A stretch of DNA of 64,000 nucleotides, taken from the NCBI GenBank assembly GCA_036386835.1, contig DASVUX010000009.1, forward strand, positions 16,329 to 80,328, in the 5' to 3' direction. The position numbers and the translations under genes are program-made. Shown one piece after another: positions 6,708-14,438 of this stretch (its first letter is position 1; each line of letters begins with the position of its first letter). The notes beneath the pieces were generated by a model. The model ran no database searches, was not told the DNA's origin, and saw only the letters and a program-made list of their open reading frames with translations. Source of the DNA: 2-12-FULL-35-15 sp036386835 (lineage in GTDB: Bacteria > Bacteroidota > Bacteroidia > 2-12-FULL-35-15).

Positions 6708-9242
6708 TTAAACTTCTTTCCGTTTCCAGGCAAGGAACAAAGCTATTCCCACCAGTACAAACAATATTAAGCTGGATGCCAGTGAGATCTTTTCTCCTGT
6801 AAAGTACCTGGATGGCTCAAACTTAAATTCAATAATATGCTTGCCTGCAGGGATCCGCATGGAACGGAGCACCCAGTTTGCCTGGAAGTGCGGCTGGAGC
6901 TTCCCGTCAACATACGCATTCCAGTCTTTAAAATACACCTCGGAGAATACTGCCAGCTGCTCCGATGCAGCATTCGATTCGTAAGTAAGATGATTGACTT
7001 TATAATCGGTTAGCTTTATGCTTGAAGCAGGATCGGCCTTGGCAACAAATCCATCGATCTTATCTTTATGGCGCTGGTCAACAACTACTGTGGTAGCAGG
7101 ATTAATCTCTGCAACCAGCTTTAATTCTTCGTTCGCATCTTTTGCCAGCCTGATCTCGTTTACGAACCACGCATTGCCCAGCGCATAACGGTTCCTGATC
7201 GGTGGCGCTTCAAGATTATATATCAGGTAGCGCATGTTAAGCATATTTAAAACTCCCTGCTGCGCAAACGTTGCCCTCAATGCGGAGTCAGAAGGGTTTG
7301 TCCTTAGTGTCCCGATGATCTCCTGCATGCTGTTATACAAATGGTTTTCTATCAGTTCCTGGTATCTTCTCAGCTTTGCCGCGTGGTAGCCTCCTATTGC
7401 TTTATGATAATAGGAGGTCCGGGCGCTGTTAAATGTTTCCTGCGGGTTACTGATATCGAATACACGGTAGTTCGGATCTTTATCTTCCAGGATTGCTTTA
7501 TCAGCTATTGTTTCAGGAAAAGGAATCTTTGCTTCCTGCTTGCTGGTGAAATTATCTTCGTTAAGGAAAGTTTTGTCCACAAGGGCAAGATCTGCCAGTA
7601 TCAGGATCCCGAGTACCCCTATGAGGATCCCTTTGTTCACCTTTGCCCTTAAATACATCCACATCATTCCTGCCGCGAGGGTGATAAAAAAGAAACTGCG
7701 TATCGCATCTTTCTTGAAAATCGCTATCCGGGCAGTTTCCAGGCCTTCCCTTATCCTGTCTGCAGCTTCCTGTCCGCTGTTTTTCGCATAGCTGCCAAGG
7801 ATCTCTTCATCCCTTATCCAGGTAAAATCATTGAACACTGTTGGCATCAGATAACATAAAAGGGCAAAACCTCCTGTTAATCCGAAAGAGATGAAAAAAG
7901 CATTTTGAATGGTTATTTCCCTCGTGGTAAATGCGAGTTTGATCTTTTGTTTCAGGAGTCCGGGTATTTTTAACATCCTGTCGAGGGCAAGAACGGCCAG
8001 TATCGGGATGGCAAGCTCCGCAAGCACCAGGATCATTGAAACTGCCCTGAACTTGTTGTATCCGGGGAAGTAATCAAGGAACAGGTCTGACAGCCACATC
8101 ATGTTCTTCCCCCATGACAGAGCCATCGAAAAAATCGTAATGCACAACAAGGCCCATTTCATTCTGCCCGGAACTATAAATAAGCCAAGAACAAAACAAA
8201 AAACAATGATCGCTCCGGAATACGGGGCGGAAGTGGTCGGCTGATCGCCCCAGTACTGCGGGAAATTAGCCACCACTTCACGAAGCTGCGGATCCACTTC
8301 CTTTAAAGCACTTTTATTTTCTTTTATCTGCAGACCATCGGTACGGCCTTTGAACCCCGGTATCAGCAAGGTCAGGGTCTCTGCTTTGCCCATGCTCCAC
8401 TGAACGGCATAATCCTTATCAACACCCGTTGTTTTATTCCCCTGCGCCCCTTCTGCGGAAGTTAATTCAGAAGGCCCCCTGATAGTATATTTTGCATAAT
8501 CATAAGTACTCCATAGATTGGTTATGTTACAACCTATTCCAAGAGCTATTGCAAGAATGAAAATACCAAGGCTTTTAAAGATTTCTTTGAACTGCTTCTG
8601 TTTAATCCGCTCCACCCATTCAAAAGCCACATAAATTGCGCAGAAAAGCCCGAGATAATAAGCGATCTGCGGATGATTGCAAACCAGTTCGAGGGCAAAG
8701 AACAAGGCTGTTAAAGCCCCTCCCAAAAGATACTTGCCACGGCAGACCAGGATCACTCCAGCAAAAACAGGTGCCATGTATGCTATTGCCAAAGCCTGTG
8801 TGATATGGCCGGCATCAATAATGATAAAAAAGAAGGCTGAAAACCCAAAGCCAATCGCCCCGACAATACTGAGCCATTTATCCACCCTTAAAACCAACAG
8901 CAGGATAAAGAAACCAAGCATATAGGAGAACACCATATTTGCAGGCGTGGGAAAACCAAGCATAAAGGCATTCCTGATTGGAGTCATCAGGTTTAGCGGG
9001 TACTTAATAGAAATCTGGTATGAAGGCATTCCCCCAAACATTCCATTTGTCCATAAGGGTTCTTCATGATATTTTTCCCTGTGGTCCACCACGTCTTTTG
9101 ACATCCCGCGATTCTGAACCATATCACTCTGGAGGATCACTTTGCCCTTTAATAAAGGAGTAAAATAACCGAACGTTAAAACAATGAATATTACAATTGC
9201 AGATACAATTGGAATAAGAGACTTCATGTTAATGCTTTTCAT
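6708..9242 (-). CDS. YfhO family membrane protein (GT-C-like)
   Basis: This 844-residue multi-pass inner-membrane protein has an N-terminal hydrophobic segment (about 8-30), a large extracytoplasmic loop with DMVQNRGMSKDVVDHRE, then about ten further membrane helices, a long C-terminal soluble domain (about 560-805) and a last helix near 815-838. The overall plan and the QSDM and FGGMPSYQI segments fit the YfhO family. In Bacillus, YfhO works with a flippase and a lipid-linked glycosyltransferase to glycosylate teichoic acid; relatives are viewed as GT-C-type glycosyltransferases. Here a role in transferring lipid-linked sugars outside the membrane is inference. A second in-frame ATG five codons in could also be the start. 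It has its own -7 element at 9279 and is divergent from the oxygenase gene. Confidence 0.85.
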   Translation of the reverse strand: MKSINMKSLIPIVSAIVIFIVLTFGYFTPLLKGKVILQSDMVQNRGMSKDVVDHREKYHEEPLWTNGMFGGMPSYQISIKYPLNLMTPIRNAFMLGFPTPANMVFSYMLGFFILLLVLRVDKWLSIVGAIGFGFSAFFFIIIDAGHITQALAIAYMAPVFAGVILVCRGKYLLGGALTALFFALELVCNHPQIAYYLGLFCAIYVAFEWVERIKQKQFKEIFKSLGIFILAIALGIGCNITNLWSTYDYAKYTIRGPSELTSAEGAQGNKTTGVDKDYAVQWSMGKAETLTLLIPGFKGRTDGLQIKENKSALKEVDPQLREVVANFPQYWGDQPTTSAPYSGAIIVFCFVLGLFIVPGRMKWALLCITIFSMALSWGKNMMWLSDLFLDYFPGYNKFRAVSMILVLAELAIPILAVLALDRMLKIPGLLKQKIKLAFTTREITIQNAFFISFGLTGGFALLCYLMPTVFNDFTWIRDEEILGSYAKNSGQEAADRIREGLETARIAIFKKDAIRSFFFITLAAGMMWMYLRAKVNKGILIGVLGILILADLALVDKTFLNEDNFTSKQEAKIPFPETIADKAILEDKDPNYRVFDISNPQETFNSARTSYYHKAIGGYHAAKLRRYQELIENHLYNSMQEIIGTLRTNPSDSALRATFAQQGVLNMLNMRYLIYNLEAPPIRNRYALGNAWFVNEIRLAKDANEELKLVAEINPATTVVVDQRHKDKIDGFVAKADPASSIKLTDYKVNHLTYESNAASEQLAVFSEVYFKDWNAYVDGKLQPHFQANWVLRSMRIPAGKHIIEFKFEPSRYFTGEKISLASSLILFVLVGIALFLAWKRKEV

Positions 9243-9278
9243 ATGAAAATATTAAGTGTTTGGGGCTTATAACAGCTA

Positions 9279-9286
9279 CAAATATA
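9279..9286 (-). promoter_or_regulatory. -7 promoter element for the YfhO gene
   Basis: On the minus strand this reads TATATTTG, a full TAnnTTTG match about 36 bases before the ATG. No TTG at the expected -33 distance was found. Confidence 0.55.
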
Positions 9287-9329
9287 AGTGAAAAAGCTTA
9301 GGTGCTTTTATTATTTTAGCAGGCTGAGA

Positions 9330-9362
9330 TTGTCTTTCATCAGCAATTTATCCTTATTTTTG
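9330..9362 (+). promoter_or_regulatory. Promoter of the 2-oxoglutarate oxygenase gene
   Basis: TTG (9330-9332), 22 bases, then TATTTTTG (9355-9362), matching the -33/-7 architecture with a slightly long spacer. The ATG is at 9380. Confidence 0.5.
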
Positions 9363-9379
9363 CCCAACTAAATTATCCT

Positions 9380-10195
9380 ATGAAAAACCTTCTGAACCCG
9401 GCTTATCTAAGCGAAGAAAAAATCAAACAGATCCGTTCGCAGTTTGAGAATGCACAGCCCTGCAAGCATGTCGCACTTCCAGATTTCCTGCTTAATGATG
9501 TTGCCACTACACTCTATGAGAATTTTCCAAAGCTTGATGCATTAAAAGTAAAACGGAAAAGCATCAATGAAAATAAATCGGAAGAGTACCACCTTGATCG
9601 TTACCATGCGCAATTTAACGAGCTGAGGGATTTTTTAAATTCACCGGAAATGTATGCCTGGATCAGCAAGGTTACAGGTATTGACGGCCTCACCTCCACC
9701 TATGATGCATTAGGTTCAGGGGTTCACCAGGGCGGCCCGGGAAGCTTTGTTGATATCCATGTTGATGTTAACATGAATCCCGCAGCCAAGCTTCACAGGA
9801 GGATCAATCTCCTGATTTACCTGAACAGGAACTGGAAAGACGAATATGGCGGAGCGCTGGAATTCTGGGATAAGGATGTAAAGAACTGCATCTCGAAAGT
9901 AATGCCTTACTTCAACCAGGCCGCCATCATGGTGACAGATGAAACTTCATATCATGGCTATGCTAAGATCAATATTCCTGAGGATGAAAGCCGCAAGTCA
10001 TTCTATGTCTATTATTATACACCTGCTGGAAAAGACTTTGTTTACCGCGATTCCAGGTTTAAAACGCGCCCTGATGAAGGGATGACAAAAACCGCGATCA
10101 CTGAGATCAAGGAAACACTTAAGATCAACATAAAGAAATTCCTGAAATTCCTTGGAGTAAAATCATTGGATTTCCAGGACAAAAATAAGAATTGA
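9380..10195 (+). CDS. 2-oxoglutarate/Fe(II)-dependent oxygenase
   Basis: This 271-residue cytoplasmic protein has the prolyl-4-hydroxylase-like double-stranded beta-helix. The iron ligands are visible as H127-x-D129 (in VDIHVDV) and H192 (in TSYHGY), with the presumed 2-oxoglutarate-binding Arg in the following SRKSFYVYYY segment (R205). The RRINLLIYLNRNW and GGALEFWD segments are typical of the Tpa1/ofd1-type and bacterial sugar- or protein-hydroxylating subgroup. Substrate unknown. It has its own promoter and is followed 54 bases later by an SDR gene in the same direction, possibly one unit. Confidence 0.85.
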   Translation: MKNLLNPAYLSEEKIKQIRSQFENAQPCKHVALPDFLLNDVATTLYENFPKLDALKVKRKSINENKSEEYHLDRYHAQFNELRDFLNSPEMYAWISKVTGIDGLTSTYDALGSGVHQGGPGSFVDIHVDVNMNPAAKLHRRINLLIYLNRNWKDEYGGALEFWDKDVKNCISKVMPYFNQAAIMVTDETSYHGYAKINIPEDESRKSFYVYYYTPAGKDFVYRDSRFKTRPDEGMTKTAITEIKETLKINIKKFLKFLGVKSLDFQDKNKN

Positions 10196-10249
10196 GCATT
10201 TGCCTGAGATTTTGATTAATTAAATCTCTGCGCGCTTCAGAATAAAACG

Positions 10250-11044
10250 ATGGAACTACAAAACAAAGTCATTTGGATCACAGGCGCCTCATCGGGAATC
10301 GGAGAGGCTCTTGCCTATGCTTCAATTCACCAGGGCGCCAGCATTGTTATTTCCGCACGAAGGGAACAGGAACTTCAACGGGTTGCAAAAGCATGCAATA
10401 CTGATGACACCAAAATCCTGGTCTTGCCCCTCGACCTTGAAAACACCGTTGATATTGAAGCTAAAGTGGCCCTTGTCATTCAGAAATTCGGAAGGATTGA
10501 TGTGCTTATAAATAACAGCGGAATGGGGCACCGGACCAAAGCTGTTAATACTCCGACCGAAATTGACAGAAAAGTAATGGAGGTGAATTTCTTCGGAACC
10601 ATTAATCTCACAAAGGCTGTTGCCAGGAAAATGCAGGCACAGAAAAGCGGCAAGATCGTAGTCATATCAAGCATCATGGGAAAATACGGGCTACCCCTCT
10701 ACTCTACCTATTCTGCTTCTAAGTTTGCACTGTATGGTTATTTCGAGTCATTACGGCAGGAGCTTTTTAAAGACAATGTTAAAGTACTGATAGTGAGTCC
10801 CGGCTTTATCAATACCGATGTCAGCACTAAGCTTTTAATGGAAAACGGCAAAGAGTACGGTATTAAAAGTGAATCACAGAATAAAGGAATGAGCGCTGCT
10901 GATTGTGCAAAAGGGATCATTAAAGCTATTAAAGGTAATTACGATCATAAGTTTGTGGGAGGTTACGAGATCTTTTCAGTTTATGTAAAGCAATACTTCC
11001 CCAGGATTTTTTATAAGCTCATGAGAAAAATGACCAAGGAATAG
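10250..11044 (+). CDS. Short-chain dehydrogenase/reductase (SDR)
   Basis: This 264-residue classical SDR is a cytoplasmic NAD(P)-dependent oxidoreductase. It carries the cofactor motif TGASSGIG (11-18), the NNSG variant of NNAG (88-91), and the catalytic set Ser140/141, Tyr154 and Lys158 (YSASK). Arg residues at SARRE after the second strand suggest NADPH preference. The C-terminal helix region (MRKMTKE) is basic, which in this DHRS7-like branch sometimes means membrane association. Substrate unknown. It follows the oxygenase gene with a short gap and no visible promoter, so co-transcription is likely. Confidence 0.88.
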   Translation: MELQNKVIWITGASSGIGEALAYASIHQGASIVISARREQELQRVAKACNTDDTKILVLPLDLENTVDIEAKVALVIQKFGRIDVLINNSGMGHRTKAVNTPTEIDRKVMEVNFFGTINLTKAVARKMQAQKSGKIVVISSIMGKYGLPLYSTYSASKFALYGYFESLRQELFKDNVKVLIVSPGFINTDVSTKLLMENGKEYGIKSESQNKGMSAADCAKGIIKAIKGNYDHKFVGGYEIFSVYVKQYFPRIFYKLMRKMTKE

Positions 11045-11079
11045 TTAATTCACGCTTTCGGGACAGCAGCATTTTCTCC

Positions 11080-11109
11080 TTGCCCCTTCCGATCTAAATC
11101 TTATATTTG
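11080..11109 (+). promoter_or_regulatory. Promoter of icd (TTG-N19-TATATTTG)
   Basis: TTG at 11080-11082, exactly 19 bases, then TATATTTG at 11102-11109: a textbook match to the Bacteroidota consensus. Transcription should start near 11115, giving a leader of about 68 bases before icd. Confidence 0.8.
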
Positions 11110-11117
11110 TACCTCTT

Positions 11118-11147
11118 AAAAAAGACATCACTTTCGTGATCCTTTTT
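11118..11147 (+). promoter_or_regulatory. Hairpin in the icd leader
   Basis: Near the predicted transcript 5' end, ATCAC (11127-11131) pairs with GTGAT (11136-11140) around TTTC, and an outer AAAAAG/CTTTTT arm (11119-11124 with 11142-11147) extends it across a small internal loop. The outline resembles a weak terminator and may protect the 5' end or attenuate. Function not shown by sequence. Confidence 0.5.
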
Positions 11148-11173
11148 AACTCTTAACCTTTAACTTTTAACTG
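11146..11173 (+). repeat. Four tandem 7-base repeats (TTAACNN) in the icd leader
   Basis: TTAACTC, TTAACCT, TTAACTT and TTAACTG follow each other without a gap and end nine bases before the icd ATG. The TTAAC core is invariant in all four. The block is within the untranslated leader, so the period is not set by codons. Confidence 0.85.
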
Positions 11174-11182
11174 TACATAACA

Positions 11183-12415
11183 ATGAGAAAAATTAAAGTA
11201 GCCAACCCTGTGGTTGAATTAGATGGCGATGAAATGACGCGCATCATCTGGAAGTTCATTAAAGACAAACTGATCCTTCCTTATCTTGATCTTGATATTA
11301 AGTATTTCGATCTAGGCGTAGAGCACCGTGATGCAACAAATGACCAGGTTACTATAGATTCGGCAGAAGCAATTAAAAAATACAACGTTGGCATCAAATG
11401 CGCAACCATCACCCCTGACGAAGAACGCGTAAAAGAATTCAGCTTAAAGCAGATGTGGAAATCACCAAACGGCACTATCCGTAATATCCTTGATGGTACT
11501 GTATTCCGTGAGCCTATCGTTTGTAAGAATGTACCGCGCCTGGTTCCAAACTGGACTGCCCCTATCTGCATCGGCCGTCATGCTTTTGGCGATCAGTACC
11601 GTGCAACAGATTTCGTAACGAAAGGAAAAGGAAAATTAACAGTGAGCTTTACCCCGGAAGACGGGAGCGCTCCGCAATCATTTGAAGTGTTCAACTTCAA
11701 GGGCGATGGCGTAGCCTTAACTATGTACAATACCGATGAATCGATAAAAGGGTTCGCTCATTCATGTTTCAATACCGCATTAGCAAAAGGATGGCCGCTC
11801 TATCTTTCTACAAAGAATACCATCCTGAAAAAATATGATGGTCGTTTTAAAGATATTTTTGAAGAGATCTACCAGAAAGATTACAAAGCAAAGTTTGATG
11901 CGAAAGGGATTGTTTATGAGCACCGTCTTATCGATGACATGGTTGCATCTGCGTTAAAATGGAATGGAAACTTCGTTTGGGCATGTAAGAATTATGACGG
12001 GGATGTTCAGTCTGATACTGTTGCACAAGGATTCGGATCTTTAGGCTTAATGACTTCAGTGCTTGTTACACCGGATGGGAAGACAATGGAAGCTGAAGCC
12101 GCACACGGCACTGTAACACGTCACTATCGTGATCACCAGGCTGGCAAACCAACATCAACAAACCCGATTGCTTCCATCTTCGCATGGACAAGAGGCTTAG
12201 AGTTCCGCGGTAAACTTGACAACAACCAGGAGCTGATCAATTTCTGCCAGACACTTGAAAAGGTTTGTATTGAAACAGTTGAGTCTGGGAAAATGACCAA
12301 AGATCTTGCTGTATGTATCCATGGAAATAAAGTTAATCATGGTGAACATTATTTATATACGGAAGAATTCCTAACAGCACTGGATACTAACCTGAAATCT
12401 AAATTGGGAAAATAA
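11183..12415 (+). CDS. icd: NADP-dependent isocitrate dehydrogenase (eukaryote-like, homodimeric)
   Basis: This enzyme oxidatively decarboxylates isocitrate to 2-oxoglutarate in the TCA cycle, producing NADPH. The 410-residue product aligns along its length with the eukaryote-type IDH subfamily rather than the E. coli type: VVELDGDEMTRIIW (9-22), the substrate loop SPNGTIRNILDGTVFREPI, the YDGDVQSD metal site, and the NADP segment EAAHGTVTRHYR. All substrate Arg/Asp/Lys positions that I can place appear intact. It stands alone with a strong promoter, a structured leader and a strong terminator, consistent with high, separately regulated expression. Confidence 0.96.
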   Translation: MRKIKVANPVVELDGDEMTRIIWKFIKDKLILPYLDLDIKYFDLGVEHRDATNDQVTIDSAEAIKKYNVGIKCATITPDEERVKEFSLKQMWKSPNGTIRNILDGTVFREPIVCKNVPRLVPNWTAPICIGRHAFGDQYRATDFVTKGKGKLTVSFTPEDGSAPQSFEVFNFKGDGVALTMYNTDESIKGFAHSCFNTALAKGWPLYLSTKNTILKKYDGRFKDIFEEIYQKDYKAKFDAKGIVYEHRLIDDMVASALKWNGNFVWACKNYDGDVQSDTVAQGFGSLGLMTSVLVTPDGKTMEAEAAHGTVTRHYRDHQAGKPTSTNPIASIFAWTRGLEFRGKLDNNQELINFCQTLEKVCIETVESGKMTKDLAVCIHGNKVNHGEHYLYTEEFLTALDTNLKSKLGK

Positions 12416-12435
12416 TCCACAACATATCGAAACAA

Positions 12436-12484
12436 AAAAGAAGCAGGGGAGTCTGAATATCAGGACTGCCCTGCTTTTTATTTT
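12436..12484 (+). terminator. Rho-independent terminator after icd
   Basis: AAGCAGGGGAGTC (12441-12453) pairs, with one mismatch, with GACTGCCCTGCTT (12464-12476), followed by a T-rich tail. An A-run precedes the left arm. Confidence 0.85.
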
Positions 12485-12518
12485 GGTATAAATATTTACA
12501 AACCTTGTAATCTGAAAA

Positions 12519-12944
12519 ATGGGCTTCATAAAAGAATTTAAAGAATTTGCAGTAAGGGGCAATGTAGTTGACCTCGCAGTGGGTGTGATCATAGGTGCTG
12601 CTTTCGGCAAGATCGTAACTTCCCTTGTAAACGACATTATCATGCCCCCAATAGGATTAATGATGAAAGGGAAGAATTTCTCTGATATGTTCTATGCATT
12701 GGATGGGGAACATTACATAAGTCTTATCAAAGCTAAAGAAGCAGGTGCTCCTATTCTTACCTACGGCAATTTTATACAGGCTCTCCTTGATTTTATTATC
12801 ATAGCCTTTGCCATATTCATTCTTATTAAAATGATCAACCGTTTCAGGAAGAACGAGAAGAATAATCCGGCAGCTCCTGCAGCTCCTACATCCGAAGAAA
12901 AGCTACTCACTGAGATACGGGATCTCTTAAAAAATAACAAATGA
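12519..12944 (+). CDS. mscL: Large-conductance mechanosensitive channel MscL
   Basis: This pentameric inner-membrane channel releases solutes on hypo-osmotic shock. The 141-residue product has the N-terminal amphipathic helix (GFIKEFKEFAVRGN), the pore-forming first membrane helix VVDLAVGVIIGAAFGKIVTS (about 18-37), a periplasmic loop, a second helix (about 80-103, FIIIAFAIFILIKMIN) and a C-terminal helical bundle (SEEKLLTEIRDLLK). The periplasmic loop has the usual length. Its stop overlaps the next gene by ATGA. Confidence 0.95.
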   Translation: MGFIKEFKEFAVRGNVVDLAVGVIIGAAFGKIVTSLVNDIIMPPIGLMMKGKNFSDMFYALDGEHYISLIKAKEAGAPILTYGNFIQALLDFIIIAFAIFILIKMINRFRKNEKNNPAAPAAPTSEEKLLTEIRDLLKNNK

Positions 12945-13942
12945 AAAAATTACTTTCCCTGCTGCTTGTTCTGTTAACAGCTAATATTTACGCGCAGACA
13001 GATACCATTAAACAGAGAATAGACTCCGTACAGGTAAAAATAAATAAGCTGGAAGACGCCCAGGACTCCCTTAAAGCTGCAGATACCGTTCGTTATTGGA
13101 AGAAAGGTGGGTTAGCAGGCTTGAATTTTTCCCAGGCAAGCTTTACCAATTGGGCTGCGGGTGGGGTTAATTCAGTTTCACTTACTGCTATAACCAATCT
13201 TTTTGCAAATTATAAAAAAGGGAAACATTCCTGGGAGAACAATCTTGATTTAGCTTACGGTGTGATCCAGTCAGGGTTTTCAGCACCAAGAAAGAATGAA
13301 GACAAAATTGACCTTACGAGCAAATATGGAATTGCGGCCACCACACATTGGTCATATACCGCCATGTTGGGCGCTAAAACGCAGTTTGATAACAGTTTCA
13401 ATTTCCCGGACGATTCCACCGTTATTTCCCACTTCCTGGCGCCAGCATATGTCTTACTCTCCCTGGGTATGGAATATAAGAGTACGGACAAAACCTTTAC
13501 AATGCTGATCTCCCCGGTAACCACCAAGATAACGATTGTGAATGACCAACGCCTTGCTGATGCCGGAGCTTTTGGTGTACAGGCAGCTAAAAGGGATGCT
13601 ACGGGGGTTCTGCAGCATGGTGAAATGGTGAGATATGAATTCGGAGGATTTATTAAAATCGCTTACAAGAAAGAAATTGCGAAGAATATACTTTTAGCCA
13701 CGAAACTGGAATTGTTCAGCAATTATATTGACCACCCGCAGAACATTGATGTTAACTGGGAGTTTCAGCTTGACATGAAGATCAACAGGTATATTATTGC
13801 AAGCATAAGCACCCAAATGATTTATGATCACGATATCCCTGTCCCGGTTGAAAGGAAATTTAATGGAGTGAGCACACCGGGAACAGGTCCCCGCCTCCAG
13901 TTTAAGGAAGTCCTGGGGCTTGGCCTTGCACATAAATTCTAA
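12941..13942 (+). CDS. DUF3078 family outer-membrane-associated protein
   Basis: This 333-residue exported protein has a signal peptide (1-19, ending NIYAQ) and a short Gln/Lys-rich heptad-like stretch (about 22-45, possible coiled coil). The body has the DUF3078 pattern, including YWKKGGLAGLNFSQASFTNW and repeated amphipathic strands with aromatic ends, as in beta-barrel proteins (final residues LGLAHKF). DUF3078 proteins are widespread in Bacteroidota and have no established function; some annotators treat them as outer-membrane barrels. It is coupled to mscL by a 4-base overlap. Confidence 0.8.
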   Translation: MKKLLSLLLVLLTANIYAQTDTIKQRIDSVQVKINKLEDAQDSLKAADTVRYWKKGGLAGLNFSQASFTNWAAGGVNSVSLTAITNLFANYKKGKHSWENNLDLAYGVIQSGFSAPRKNEDKIDLTSKYGIAATTHWSYTAMLGAKTQFDNSFNFPDDSTVISHFLAPAYVLLSLGMEYKSTDKTFTMLISPVTTKITIVNDQRLADAGAFGVQAAKRDATGVLQHGEMVRYEFGGFIKIAYKKEIAKNILLATKLELFSNYIDHPQNIDVNWEFQLDMKINRYIIASISTQMIYDHDIPVPVERKFNGVSTPGTGPRLQFKEVLGLGLAHKF

Positions 13943-14009
13943 AACCCGCTAAAAGTTCTGAAGATCTTTTGGTGGAACTGGAAAGATTAGGGATTTCATT
14001 ATTTGGTCT

Positions 14010-14017
14010 TATCTTTG
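14010..14017 (+). promoter_or_regulatory. -7 promoter element (TATCTTTG)
   Basis: TATCTTTG fits TAnnTTTG and lies 13 bases before the ATG at 14031. No convincing -33 TTG at the usual distance. Confidence 0.5.
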
Positions 14018-14030
14018 TCTTGTTAAGCCT

Positions 14031-14438
14031 ATGAAGAAGATCTTTTTCATCCTTTTCCTTTCATCCACTATAGTTGCTTCCGCCCAGGACACTATTGACA
14101 ATACAGGCACTATCAGAATTCAAAAGACGAGTAACCTTCATTCGGTTTTATATGACAATGTTAACTTCCGCCTTATCTGCCGCGATGTTCACGGGAACCT
14201 GATCGACAGTGCTGTTATTTCATTTAAAGTGAATGTAACAATCAAAGGCGTTGCGTATTCGGAAAAAGTTACGGGAAATACGTTATCATCATCATTACAG
14301 CAAAAGCTGGGCAGAATGGATGGGATCGTCATTCTTATGTTCTCAGATATAGTCGCAAGGGATAAGAAAGGGAGGAATATTTCATTCCCGCCTTTTAAAA
14401 TTCAATCCGGCATCGTACGTGAAAGGTCCGATTACTGA
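14031..14438 (+). CDS. Small secreted protein, possibly a stand-alone GldM C-terminal-like domain
   Basis: This is a 135-residue protein with a signal peptide (1-18, VASAQ). The mature part resembles the last domain of the gliding/T9SS protein GldM: an Ig-like strand set with a segment VTGNTLSSSLQQKLGRMDG followed by ILMFSDIVARDKKGR and FPPFKIQ, which parallels the GldM pattern of a tGN-type turn, a helix, then a F-DI-a-x-DG-x-R strand pair. I did not run a profile search, so this is recognition by eye. It has its own -7 element. Its stop overlaps the convergent helicase gene by seven bases. Confidence 0.6.
   Translation: MKKIFFILFLSSTIVASAQDTIDNTGTIRIQKTSNLHSVLYDNVNFRLICRDVHGNLIDSAVISFKVNVTIKGVAYSEKVTGNTLSSSLQQKLGRMDGIVILMFSDIVARDKKGRNISFPPFKIQSGIVRERSDY

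Noticed and set aside
13961..13980. Possible terminator after the DUF3078 gene (AGTTC...GAACT)
   Set aside because: Only five base pairs with a long loop and no T-run.
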